From assembly GCF_023343835.1 (NCBI RefSeq), contig NC_064449.1, forward strand, positions 3,385,778 to 3,449,777: 64,000 bases of DNA, in the 5' to 3' direction. Positions 42,120-60,056 of this stretch are shown piece after piece. The DNA comes from Lagopus muta. Its lineage: Eukaryota; Chordata; Aves; Galliformes; Phasianidae. The notes under the pieces were generated by a model, which worked only from the letters and a program-made list of their open reading frames with translations, was not told where the DNA came from and did no database searches. A program made the position numbers and the translations under genes. How positions within the stretch are numbered: the stretch's first letter is position 1; each line of letters starts with the position of its first letter.

Positions 42120-44600
42120 TTTTATTGAACTAGTTTGTTAGGAAAACAAGGGAAGGTTGTATCCAACATTTCTCAGCTGGCTGAGAAGCTTCCTCACTGA
42201 ACCTGTACAAATCAGAGACAAGGTAAGGTCAGGCTTGTTGAGGAAAGGCAGTGACACGTTTGAAGAATGCTTCAGCAAACCAGAACCAGATAGCCCAGAC
42301 CATTCATTTCCAGGCCACAGTAACTGGACTTAAAGGCTTAAAACCAATCTTTTTCTTCCCATGTGGTGCCCCTCCAAATACAGATTTAAGAATCCAGATT
42401 TATTTCCTCCGGCTGTAATGCCATGCACTAAAAAAGATCACGACATGCTGAGCCACAGTGAAATTTCTGAAGTGCTAGAAAAGACCCTTGAAGTTGTTGT
42501 AATGGAATACTGCTGGTCAGCAGTTTTAAGTCTGCTCCTGTGGCTCTTGAGATGTGCCAGGACAGGAGGATCTTCCACAGCTCCTGGCACAAACTCCTCG
42601 AGGGCAGAAACTCCTCCTCAGATCAGAATTCAGTGTCGTCCACTTCACACAATGCGTGTTCTGTATCTGATTGCAGGAAAAAAAATTACTCCCACTTTGC
42701 TTCTCTGTATTTCTGTATAATGAACAACACCAGCTTTGTGCATGTGATGCTTGGTAGAGGAGATGCTAAACAGCCATAATTGTAATTGTTTCTCCTATGT
42801 GCTCTATATTCTACATCCCTACAAACAAGACGTAATTAATAAACTAAGTCTCTATCCCACTGTCAAATTCATTGCAAAGCTTGAATATTAGTGTCAGACT
42901 TGTCAAGAATCCAACCCTGCAAACTGTAAACCAAGTTGTGTTTGTATATAAATCACAAGGACAGACTTCAAGGTGCACCATATGACGCACACACGTTAGC
43001 AGAGAATTCCCACCCTGAGAAATCCCTGCGTGTTCTGTCCATGTTGGCTGTCGTCTTTTCCCTGTCAGAGGGAATGGGGACATTATTTACATAAAGAAAG
43101 GGAGAGGAGTTGAACAGCATGGCCGCAGGAGCCAGCAGCCCAGTGTATCATCAGGCAGCAATCAAAGCAATTTGGACCAAGATGATCCCACATTCCCCAT
43201 GCAACACGGGCTGAGCTTAAAGCTTCCAATTCTCTGCTGCTCCCTTAACCACACACCCTGGTGAGAGGACAGACTGCCTAATGCTTGTTCCCTGCAGCCT
43301 CAAACTGTCTTACAAGTTGAAAGCATCTATTTCCTTAATGAGGGGGTTTGTTACAATGTCCCTGCTAATAAGGGAATTACAGCCCTGACTCAGATCCCCA
43401 CAACCTGCACTTTAGGAACCCTTGCACAGGGTGGACGAGGTGCCTGTGGGGCAGCATGCATTGATCGGTGCCTCAGCTCCGTGTAATGAGGTGGTGCTGC
43501 CCTGTGGGATGGCTGAGCTCCACCGGGGTGGGCTGCACCCAGAGGAGAGGAGGCGCCCCTGGCTCACATCCTTACACCGTTCTGCTACATACAATTGAGA
43601 AAAAAAAAACAACAAAAACAAAAGTGAGGCCAACATAATACAAACCTGTAAAACAACTGTTTTTCTCAGTGGATTGCTACAGCCAAAAGAGAAAAGTCTT
43701 TTTGGTTAAAAAAAGAAAGAAAGGAAGCCATGTTCTGAGCTGCTATAGGAGTTCCGGGTTCCCTTGGAAACCATGGAGCTGGTTTGACTTACACCTGCTA
43801 TGTTTTCTCCATAGCTATGCAGATCTGTAACGTAACACTGGGCTGGATGCCCTGGCAGATAGATGCTATGTTCACAAAGACATTTCAAGGCAGAGATTTC
43901 TTCAGTTGTATGGAAACACAAAAACTGAGGGTGTTCTATTGCTAATAATTATTATTTGAAGTTTTTGTAGTAACTGGGAGCCCCAGGAAAAGCATCATTC
44001 TGATATGGTATTCAACACAGAGCAAAAAAAAAGAAAAGAAACCTCGGCTGAACAGTGCTGGCTGTCCAACCTCCACCTGCAGCAGGAGTCTCTTGACAGG
44101 CACCATCCCCTGCCCAACATCTCTGGCACGTCCTCTGCTCCAGCTGCCATCTCCTTGTATGTATGTTCTGCCTTCCCCTGCAGTTCTGGCCTGAGGGAAA
44201 CGCGCTTCACATTCCTGATCAACAGGAAAAGCTGTACAGTGTTTCTTTAAAGCCACGTATCTCTGGCTTTCGTGTTTGTGCAGCCCCACGTCTCACCCAC
44301 AGACAGTTCTTGCAGCTGTCATCACATTGCTCCTTCAGCAAACCAGTTCTTAATAAAAGCACAGAAATGTGCCTGCAGCTACCAAACACCGCCTCCTCAG
44401 AGCCCACGGCTGGTTCTGAAGGTCACTGCAGGCACAGGGCAGACACTTCAGTGCCTCATTTCTGCCAGCACACACGGAGCCATTTGTGGTGCTCTGCGCA
44501 TTCATTGCACGCTGTGGCCCCAGGACCCCAAAGCTTTCCAGGCTGTCAGCAGCAGGGCTCCTTCTGCCTCCTCACTGCTGCGCTCAGCCAGAACGGCGCA
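42120..44600. other. Gap between GATC and DYNLL1; SRSF9 not seen
   Basis: About 2.5 kb without a gene I can support on either strand. In human, SRSF9 occupies this place on the opposite strand. I looked for its RRM segments (for example 'RIYVGNLP' and 'FAFVRFEDPRDAEDA') and saw nothing similar. A minus-strand AATAAA at 42,121-42,126 could be a remnant or chance. The sequence is otherwise ordinary, with an A-rich run near 43,600. Confidence 0.5.
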
Positions 44601-44603
44601 GAG

Positions 44604-44786
44604 ATGGCGATGGCTGCCAAACTGCCTGACATCAAACTTGGACCCGATGGGTTCCGCTCGTTAAAGGAGCCGATTTTAGAGCCGAACCTGATCGATCTCC
44701 GCAGACGTGGGCAAAAGGCTTTTATCAGAGGTCGGTCGCTCGGTCAGAAAGACAATGACAAACAGAAAATAGGCACATTAATGTGA
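44604..44786 (+). other. Unassigned 60-codon open frame just upstream of the DYNLL1 promoter
   Basis: The frame begins ATG GCG ATG GCT GCC and ends TGA. It encodes a charged 60-residue peptide (MAMAAKLPDIK near its start, KDNDKQKIGTLM at its end). Composition is more protein-like than the neighbouring chance frames, but I recognise no family. There is no visible splice partner, and the frame lies 5' of the DYNLL1 X-box. It could be a chance frame in a CpG-island shore or an exon of an upstream transcript. Confidence 0.15.
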
Positions 44787-44840
44787 AGATCGATGGAGCG
44801 CGGTTCCCGAGCTTCGGAGCGGGCGCCCGCCCGCCGCCCC

Positions 44841-45087
44841 GCCCGTCGCTATGGGAACGGACGCGGACACGCGGCATGCCGGGCGGAAAGAAAACGCCGG
44901 AATAAAATCCGAGAGGAGCTCCGCCGGCTGGCCAATGAGAGCTCGGGGGGGCGGGGCCGCGGCCAATGGCAAGCGGGCAGCGCGGAGGAGGTGGGGCTCG
45001 GGGCGGGGCTGCGGGAGCGGAGGCGTGCGCCGGGCGAGGCGTGCAGTCGGCAGCTCCGATCGGCGCCGGTCCGCAGCGCCCGCATCG
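44841..45087 (+). promoter_or_regulatory. DYNLL1: DYNLL1 (copy 1) promoter and non-coding first exon
   Basis: CpG island. An X-box-like site lies at 44,845-44,858 (gtcgctatgggaac), then CCAAT boxes at 44,932-44,936 and 44,963-44,967, 31 bp apart, then GC boxes at about 44,949 and 44,999. A non-coding first exon probably ends at 45,087, where 'tcg|gtgagc' makes a good donor. The matching acceptor 'ctgcag' ends at 45,249, seven bases before the start codon. A 5' UTR intron at this position fits DYNLL1 in other vertebrates. Confidence 0.7.
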
Positions 45088-45198
45088 GTGAGCGGGTCCG
45101 GGCACGGAGAGTGCGGGGCGACGGCTGGGCTGGGGGAGGACTGCCGGAACGGGACGGGGGGCTGCCGGGGTGGGAGGGGAACGGCGATGTGCGCGTAA

Positions 45199-46405
<1,207 letters not shown>

Positions 46406-46624
46406 ACATGGACTCTCAGTGGCACTGAGTGTGGCTGCAGGACTGCACTGCCAAGCCAAGCAGCCTGCTACCCTCAGCCTTGCTGAGGACACAGACCTCC
46501 ATCTCCAGGTCTTGTGTTGTATTGTTAATGATCAGGGATTTCTCTGTAGTAGCTGGTATTTTCATTGTGGCTATAAAGGTGTCTTCCTCATATTTATTTT
46601 CTTTCAAAACAAAGCTTATTTGCT

Positions 46625-46630
46625 AATAAA
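46625..46630 (+). terminator. DYNLL1: DYNLL1 copy 1 polyadenylation signal
   Basis: AATAAA about 220 bp after the stop codon, within a short AT-rich 3' UTR. Confidence 0.8.
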
Positions 46631-46639
46631 ACTAATGGA

Positions 46640-47290
46640 ACAGTTCATCCTGGAAGATTTCTATCAACCCTTCTGCTGTCTTAGTGCTTGCATTGAACTC
46701 TATTCCTCTCTAAAGGAACATCCACACACCAATTTTTCTCCTAAATGCACAGCATGTGAGTGCCGAGTTAATCTATGAGTAGATCATCCATCACTAAGAA
46801 AGAATAAGAGGAAAGATTTTTTTTCTCTGAGAGAAGGTAGAAAAAAAGAGTCTGTGTTTTGAGTCTTTTTCAGTATGCATAACCTCCCATGCAAGCTGTG
46901 GAGCTGCTTTTCTGATCTCGTGTGAAGCGCTGAGCTAAGAGCAATTGCCCTTTTTGGTCTTCAGAACACAGGGTTTTTCATATGCTTACATTACACAGCT
47001 GTCACTTTGTACATCCTCTAGTTTTGTTTTGAGGGGCTTTTAGTTTTCTTTATCCCTGCAGCCTGCAACAGAAGCACCACATCTTCAACAGTTTAGTTTA
47101 AGGAACAGAAAGAAAGGTGTGGTGTTTTCATGTAGAGATTATACATCTGGAACTGACAGAGGGGAAGACTTCACATGTAGGTGAGCATACGTGGTCTGAT
47201 TTTGGAACAGTTATGCAGTTATTCTCTGAAAAATCTCCTCTCTTTTAGAAAGATAAAAATACCAAGTTAAGTGAAAAGTAGTTGATGGAG
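46640..47290. other. Gap between converging DYNLL1 and COQ5
   Basis: About 650 bp of AT-rich single-copy sequence between two predicted 3' ends. Nothing further was recognised. Confidence 0.6.
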
Positions 47291-47296
47291 AGCTGT

Positions 47297-47302
47297 TTTA
47301 TT
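47297..47302 (-). terminator. COQ5: COQ5 polyadenylation signal
   Basis: TTTATT on plus reads AATAAA on minus, about 460 bp past the COQ5 stop codon. The 3' UTR extent is inferred from this signal only. Confidence 0.6.
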
Positions 47303-47757
47303 CCACAAGCTTTTCATTTGTTTGAAAGAAGTCAAAAGAACACAGAAAAGTCCATTAAGGTCCATATGGCTGAAAGACAATCAGAGCTTAATACAGATTT
47401 AATAAATCCAAGTTACTTCTCGTTGCTACAGTAGCCTCCTTGAACCTCAGTAAGAGGAAGGAGGAATCTTATTTGAAGACTAGACAGTCTGTATCCACAG
47501 CAGGTGTGACTGAAGCTGCCCCATTCATTGCCACTGCTCAGTTTTGTCCACATCCCTTATGCACTTGGAAGGGAAATTCAAGGGTAAGAAACTGGCCACA
47601 GAATTCACTTCACCCTCAGGTCTCTTGAGGGAAAAAGAGTAACTGATGTCCTTCTGGATCTGACTGCTGAGCAAATATCTGCTGCACACGTTACAGTTCC
47701 AGGGCTTTCAGATCCCTCAGGAAAATCATACTTGCTGTGTTTCACTACATAGCAGAC

Positions 47758-53416
<5,659 letters not shown>

Positions 53417-54126
53417 CTTGAAGGGCGCGTCCGCCACTCCGCCACCGCGCGGGGTCCTACCGGCGCTCGGCCCGCCCGGCTGCCCCGGCCCGGCACCACT
53501 CCCTTAGCGCAGCGCACCGGGCAGAGCTCCGGGGTCACCCGCTCTGACCGAGCGGTTTCCCCCTCGCGCGCCGCTGGAGCCATCCGCGACCACCAGCGCC
53601 TCAGAGACACGACAAGGGCGCCGAGCTCTATGTCACGTTGGAGGGAGTAGCGCGCTTAAGGCCGTTACTGGGAGAGCCCCACACGCTGCGCTCACGGAAC
53701 CGCGTCCGGGCGGCTCAGCCGTGAGGAAAAACAAATGGGAAAGGCCCCACACGGGCGGCACGCCGGCAAGCGGAGCCCCGCGAGCAGGCCACGGCCAGAC
53801 CCCGCCCCGGCGGCCGGGGCATACGTCGCTATGGCAACGGCCGCGGAGCACGCCGGTCCGAAAGAAAACGCAGGAGTAAAACGCGGCGAGAGTGCCGACT
53901 CGTAGCCAATGAGCGCGCGGAGCGGCCGCAGCGCTGACCAATAGCCGACGGGCAGTGCGGAGAGGGCGGGGCTGGCGGCACCGGGAGGCGGGTGCGACGC
54001 GCGCGGGTCGGTTAAACCGGCGCGGCGGCGGCACGAGCGGCTGACTGTGGTGCGCGTTCCCCTTCCTGCGCCGGTCCGCTGCGCGCCGATTCGCCAGGGC
54101 TGCTCCTGCTCCGCGCTCGCGGAACG
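53417..54126. promoter_or_regulatory. Shared CpG island between COQ5 and LC8 copy 2, with copy 2 non-coding first exon
   Basis: A CpG island covers the head-to-head COQ5 (leftward) and LC8 copy 2 (rightward) starts. On the copy 2 side there is an X-box 'gtcgctatggcaac' at 53,825-53,838, CCAAT boxes at 53,906-53,910 and 53,938-53,942 (32 bp apart), a GC box near 53,966 and 'ggttaaa' at 54,010-54,016. The non-coding first exon probably ends at 54,126 before 'gtaagg'. The COQ5 side shows no TATA box. Confidence 0.75.
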
Positions 54127-54361
54127 GTAAGGGGTGGATGGGGAGCGGGGGGGGCTGCCGGGCGGGAGGGCACTGGGCTGCGTCAGCTCCCGATCGGGGC
54201 CGGCCGGGAGCTGCGCGAGGTGAGTTGCTGCGTCCGGGCGCTTCCAGCGCCGCAGCGCGCGGCCTGCGCTCGGCTCCGTGGGGCGGCGGCCTCGCGTTGC
54301 GGAAGAGCTGCGGGGCGGTGGCTGCCGGGCTGCGGGAGTCGGAGGGAGCGGCCGCGTGTGA

Positions 54362-55936
<1,575 letters not shown>

Positions 55937-56375
55937 ACCACGGACTCTCTCTGACACTGCATCTGGCTGCAGGACTGCTGGCTCCTGTGCCCAGATCCTT
56001 CAGCCTTCCTGAGGACGCAGACCTTGATCTTCAAGGGCAATGGCAGGGATCATGATATAGCAGAAGGTGTTACGTTGTGGATATGAAAATGAAAAATACC
56101 AAAAAAAAAGTCTTCCTTATATTTATTTTTTTTTCTAAAAGGCTTCATTTTTGCTAGTAGAGCTGATGGAGGAGTGTGGCCTTTAAGAGTTCTATGCCAT
56201 CTGCAGTATCAGTCCATTACTGCTTATGCTCTGTGAGTACTGACAGTGTTCTGTTCCAAAGCTCTCCTTTTCCTTTCTGATTCTCTCGTACTGTTGGATA
56301 TACTGACAGCTGTACTGTTGCAGAGCCTGAGCTGTTTCTTTTTCTGCTGATGCCTCTTGGAGATTTGATTTGGAA

Positions 56376-56381
56376 AATAAA
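56376..56381 (+). terminator. Copy 2 polyadenylation signal
   Basis: AATAAA about 440 bp after the copy 2 stop, only about 60 bp before the ZNF143-type site of copy 3. The two genes are therefore packed almost end to start. An earlier non-canonical signal is possible near the A-rich run at 56,100. Confidence 0.55.
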
Positions 56382-56439
56382 CGTCGAGATCCACCCGGCT
56401 GCCGCCTCGTTTTTCGGGTAGGGCCGCAGTGCCCGCGGG

Positions 56440-56610
56440 ACTACAACTCCCGGCATGCCCCGCGCCCCCGCCCGCTGCCCAGCACCGCCGCGGGGCGCTG
56501 CTCGCACGTGGGGAGCGGTTAAACCGCAGCGGGGCGGAGAGAGACGGTGCGGGGCTGCCGGTGGACTGCGGGTACCTCCGCTCCTCCCGGGGGTGTGGGT
56601 GCAGGTGGCC
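56440..56610 (+). promoter_or_regulatory. LC8 copy 3 promoter
   Basis: A compact CpG island. A ZNF143/Staf-type site 'actacaactcccggcatg' starts at 56,440, an E-box 'cacgtg' lies near 56,505, and 'ggttaaa' at 56,517-56,523 sits 94 bp before the ATG. No CCAAT box or X-box was seen, unlike copies 1, 2 and 4. A 'ggtgcag' before the start may be a relic of the 5' UTR acceptor. Confidence 0.6.
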
Positions 56611-57938
56611 ATGGATGAGCAGAAGGCGGTGATAAAGGACACGGACATGCTGGAGGAGATGCAGGAGCAGGCTGTGCAGTGTGCCGTTTTGGCCATAGAG
56701 AAGTACAGCGTTGAAAGAGAAATTGCTGCTCTTATAAAGAGGGTAAATAGCTGCGATATCCTGCTTTTTGATCTGCTCACATCAGAGGTGGGGTGGGTAG
56801 CACTGAGCTTCCTGGAAAAGCCAGTTCTGCGGGGGCAAGGCACAGTGGGCCCTGGGCTTCTTTCCCTCTGTTCTTTTTGTCACTCTTACATGTGTCTTAT
56901 CTAGAACATGTACTTTTCCAGGCCCTTCCCATTTTGTTTTGCAGTACCTCCTGTTTTAAATTTCTTTGTTGCTCTCATTGAGCAACAGGAGGGCATCTGC
57001 TGGCCTGTCCCAGTGCCTGGAGCTGGTAGGAAACTGAGTCTGCCATAGCTTTCCTCTGAGGAACACTTGAATTGTGCCTGAATTGGTCTTAAGGTTCTGT
57101 TCACGTTTCTGTAGCAATTGTGCAACACTGGCTGCCTGGTTTGAAATTTGCAGTGGGAGATAACTTTCAGCATAGCTTCTGTATTCACTCCCCTGTGCTG
57201 AACTATGCAAACAGCTTGAGGCCTGACGGCCTGGTGTCCTTATGGCTGTGTGAGAAGCAACAAGGGGTGCATAAATTTCCTTCTGCCTTGCCATCTTAAG
57301 TTGCTGAAGGAATCCAAAGGTGCCGCAGCTCTGAGAGGGAGCTGTTCGGTCCTTCAATAGGAGTACAAATGCTTCTTTTGTGGGAGTCTTCCTTCCCTCT
57401 CATAAGGAATACACTCTGGTGCTGGTGAGCAGAGGGTTTGCAGCTTGTTGTGTGGCTCCTTGGTGGAGCCTGAAAACTGGGAGTGAGGAACTGCTTAACC
57501 AAGGTTGTAAGAGCTGACCCTTACCTGGTATGGGCTGAGGCCAAACTTTGATATTTGGGGAGATGTCCCTGAGCTCATTCCTGCCCAGCTATGAAGTGCT
57601 GTGGGTTTGACTTTCTGTAGTCTGAGCAGCAGTGAGCTGCAAAATGTAACAGTCTTTGAAGCAAACAGCACCCACTGCTCTTCTTAATTGCTGTTCCAAA
57701 TGGCTGCCTATTGAGAAGAGACACATCCTGACAGAAAATCTACAGCCAGGGCAAGGGAAGATCTGCGCCAGCACTAACTTCCCTGTGGTCTCTTCCCCAG
57801 GAGTTTGAGAAGATGTACAGCCCCACTTGGCACTGCATTGTAGGAAGGAAGTTTGGCAGCTACGTGTCTCACGAGACCAAGCACTTCATTTTCTTCCTGG
57901 TGCGCGGCCTCAATGTGCTCCTGTTCAAGGCTGGGTAG
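56611..57938 (+). CDS. Divergent LC8-type dynein light chain, copy 3
   Basis: Intact LC8-family gene. Coding exons 56,611-56,742 and 57,801-57,938 give 89 residues, with the family intron after codon 44. It opens '[20 protein letters not shown]' and has about 56 of 89 residues in common with copy 1. The central '[20 protein letters not shown]' is well kept, including His55, Tyr65 and His68. Lys36 is Arg, Asn61 is Lys, Thr67 is Ser, and the Ser88 phospho-site is Ala. The last strand is the most changed: Leu-Val-Arg-Gly-Leu-Asn-Val replaces residues 77-83. It shares the '[11 protein letters not shown]' N-terminus and Arg44 with copy 4, so the two are sisters. No canonical AATAAA was seen after the stop; an A-rich run starts at 58,020. 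Function is inferred as an LC8 variant with altered partner or dimer properties. Confidence 0.93.
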
Positions 57939-58198
57939 CAGCTATTGCTGGCAGCTGCAGTGCTGTGCAGGCTGCAGGTGACAGCACAGTGCTTCTGGGA
58001 CGCTGTTGTGTTCGGCACGAAAAAAAAAAGAATAGTTATTTGTTTTTATTTCCGAAGTCAGCTCCTTCGTTAATTCAAATGCTGTGTTTACGCGTCTTTC
58101 TGAAGTCAGTCCCTGCCCAGAGGGAGCCTTGGCGGGCCGGCAGGGGGCGCTGTGCGCGCAGCCTGAGCGCAGGGCCGGCTCTGGGACCGCTCTTTCAT

Positions 58199-58421
58199 GT
58201 CGCTATAGCAACGAGTGCAGGCGCGAGGCATGCGCGAGGATCTTCCGCTCTCCGCCCCGTGGCCAATGAGCGTGCGGAATGGTGGAGGCGTTGGCCAATG
58301 GGTAGCGGAGGGGGCGGGGCTAGCGGCTCCCCGGGGCGGTTAAAGCGTTGAGGCGGCGGCGGTGCGCGTCTGCCCGCGGGACTGCGCGGCTCCTGGCTGC
58401 ACGCCGTTGGTGCAGGGGGCC
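58199..58421 (+). promoter_or_regulatory. LC8 copy 4 promoter
   Basis: CpG island. An X-box 'gtcgctatagcaac' at 58,199-58,212, CCAAT boxes at 58,263-58,267 and 58,295-58,299 (32 bp apart), a GC box at about 58,312 and 'ggttaaa' at 58,338-58,344 lie in the same order as in copy 2. The 5' UTR appears short, and I see no clear 5' UTR intron. Confidence 0.7.
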
Positions 58422-58788
58422 ATGGGCGAGCAGAAGGCGGTGATAAAGGACACGGACATGCCAGAGGAGATGCAGCAGCAGGCCGTGCAGTGCGCCCTGC
58501 GGTCCCTGGAGGAACACAGCCCTGAGTGCAGCGTTGCCGCTCATATAAAGAGGGTAAATGTGACTAAGCCGGGCTCTGCGTGCTGCTGAGCGCGGCACCC
58601 CGCCCTGCTCTGCACCGCTCCTCCGGGTCACGCCTTCTCCGCTCCTGCAGGAGTTTGACAGGAGATACAACCCCACGTGGCACTGCGTTGTGGGGAGGAA
58701 CTTTTCCAGCTGCGTGACGCATGAGACCAATCACTTCATCTTCGCCTACCTGGGCCACGTCGCTTTTCTTCTCTTCAAGTCTGCTTAG
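58422..58788 (+). CDS. Divergent LC8-type dynein light chain, copy 4
   Basis: The most compact member. Coding exons 58,422-58,553 and 58,651-58,788 flank a 97 bp GT-AG intron at the family position, giving 89 residues. It opens '[20 protein letters not shown]', and about 58 of 89 residues match copy 1. Helix 2 is strongly altered ('[15 protein letters not shown]'): Lys36 is Cys, and Pro replaces Ile34. In the groove strand Gly63 is Ser and Tyr65 is Cys, while Thr67, His68 and His55 stay; Lys71 is Asn, Phe76 is Ala, and the terminal Gly89 is Ala. Ser88 is kept. These sites contact ligands in known LC8 structures, so binding preference is probably changed. The frame, splice sites, promoter and polyadenylation signal are all intact, which argues against a pseudogene. 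Relaxed constraint remains possible. Confidence 0.92.
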
Positions 58789-58975
58789 AGCCGGGGGCCG
58801 CTTCCCGAGCCCCGCCCCGGCCTTCCGTAACCCGCAGCCCGCTGCTCTCGACCTGGGGAGGACGCCGGGCACGGGCTTTGCTGAAGTGAATGGTGTTCTT
58901 GTTGTTCCTAGGGGCGAAATGGAAAAAGGAACCCCTCCTTGTGTTCGTTTGTGTTCTACAGCAGGCTTCTTTCCC

Positions 58976-58981
58976 AATAAA
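58976..58981 (+). terminator. Copy 4 polyadenylation signal
   Basis: AATAAA about 190 bp after the stop codon, giving a short 3' UTR. Confidence 0.8.
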
Positions 58982-58989
58982 AGCGTTCT

Positions 58990-59500
58990 GCCTTTCGAAG
59001 CTGTGCGGCTGTCTGTGCTCTCTCTGACGTTGCTTGGGCTGCTTATTTCCCCCTGAGCCCTGCAGTGAGTATACTCACAGCTTGGTCAGTGATCGAAAGG
59101 TAACAGATGAATAGGGGACAAATGAAAGCAGTCCCTTTGTAAGGCTTTTGCTGAAGGGTAACGTATGTATGGTTATGTAGTCTTTTTGTTAACTCTCCTT
59201 GTCCTTTTGTGCCCGGTGCTGTTGCATTGAGGCTGAAGTTTCTGCCCAGAAAATAACAGGAAAGGGATCAGCGCTTGCACTCAGGATATTCAAACGCTAT
59301 TTTTCGATTGAATTAAAACCCCTTTAAAAAGCCGTTGTCATTTCAGTCTGAATCCCCATTTTATTTATTTATCTATTGTTCAAAGGACCAATTTGCTAGT
59401 CTTACACAAATTCAGCAGAACGGACTTGTTTTTATTTTTAACCTTCACAACCGTTTGTCACAGTTACTGCGTGCTATCGAAGTAGGCTCACACGGGAGCC
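58990..59500. other. Spacer between LC8 copy 4 and RNF10 promoter
   Basis: About 500 bp of AT-moderate sequence between the copy 4 polyadenylation site and the RNF10 CpG island. No feature was recognised. Confidence 0.6.
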
Positions 59501-59570
59501 CCGAGAACGGGTTGCGATCTGTTCCCCCGCCCCGATACCTCTCGCTTTCGTGGCCCGGCAGCCGCTGGGC

Positions 59571-59624
59571 ACTACAACTCCCGGCGTGCCCCGCGCGGCC
59601 CCGCACTACAACTCCCGGCGTGCC
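59571..59624 (+). promoter_or_regulatory. RNF10: RNF10 promoter: tandem ZNF143-type sites
   Basis: Two copies of 'actacaactcccggcgtgcc' begin at 59,571 and 59,605, a 34 bp repeat. They match the Staf/ZNF143 (SBS) consensus, a strong constitutive element of CpG-island promoters. The surrounding island spans about 59,500-60,330 and lacks a TATA box. Confidence 0.7.
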
Positions 59625-59907
59625 CCGTGCCCCGCGCCCCGCCCGGGCCCGGCTCCATCCGGGTCCCGGCAGTGCTGCGGGCGACTCGTCGCCATTACGG
59701 GGCAGCGGCGGCGGCGGCCGAGCCGGGGCCGGGGCGGCGCCGAGGAGCCGTAGGGTGCCTGCGTGGCGCCGACCGACCGCGCGGGCGGCAGGCAGAGCCG
59801 GGCCCCGCGGGGCTCCGCCAGCAGCTCTTTCCGTCGTCGCCCGGAGCCCCGCAGGCCCGGCCCGGCCTTCCGCGGCCTTCCCCCGGTTCAAGCGGAGCGC
59901 CGAGAAG

Positions 59908-60056
59908 ATGTCGCCATGAAGGAGGCCGAGTCCGCGCTGCGCCGCCCCCGCCGGTCCCCCCCCGCGGGCCATGAGCCTGGGCCCCCGCCGGCTCCTCCAG
60001 CGCCCGTTGTGCCCCCCCGCCCAGGGCCGCCGCTCGCCCACCGGGGCGCCCGTTGA
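59908..60056 (+). promoter_or_regulatory. RNF10: Overlapping upstream open frames in the RNF10 5' UTR
   Basis: A minimal uORF of three codons (ATG TCG CCA TGA, 59,908-59,919) overlaps the ATG at 59,916. That ATG opens a 46-codon Pro/Arg-rich frame whose TGA (60,054-60,056) overlaps the RNF10 ATG as TGATG. The arrangement suits termination-reinitiation control of RNF10 translation, which is inferred. It matters only if transcription starts upstream of 59,908. Confidence 0.5.

Noticed and set aside
53417-53437. In-frame GTG start seven codons upstream for COQ5
   Set aside because: GTG is not a normal eukaryotic start, and the ATG at 53,416 has strong context and matches the family N-terminus.
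56217-58977. Possibility that LC8 copies 3 and 4 are processed or decayed pseudogenes
   Set aside because: Both retain the family intron, intact frames, conserved splice sites and CpG promoters.
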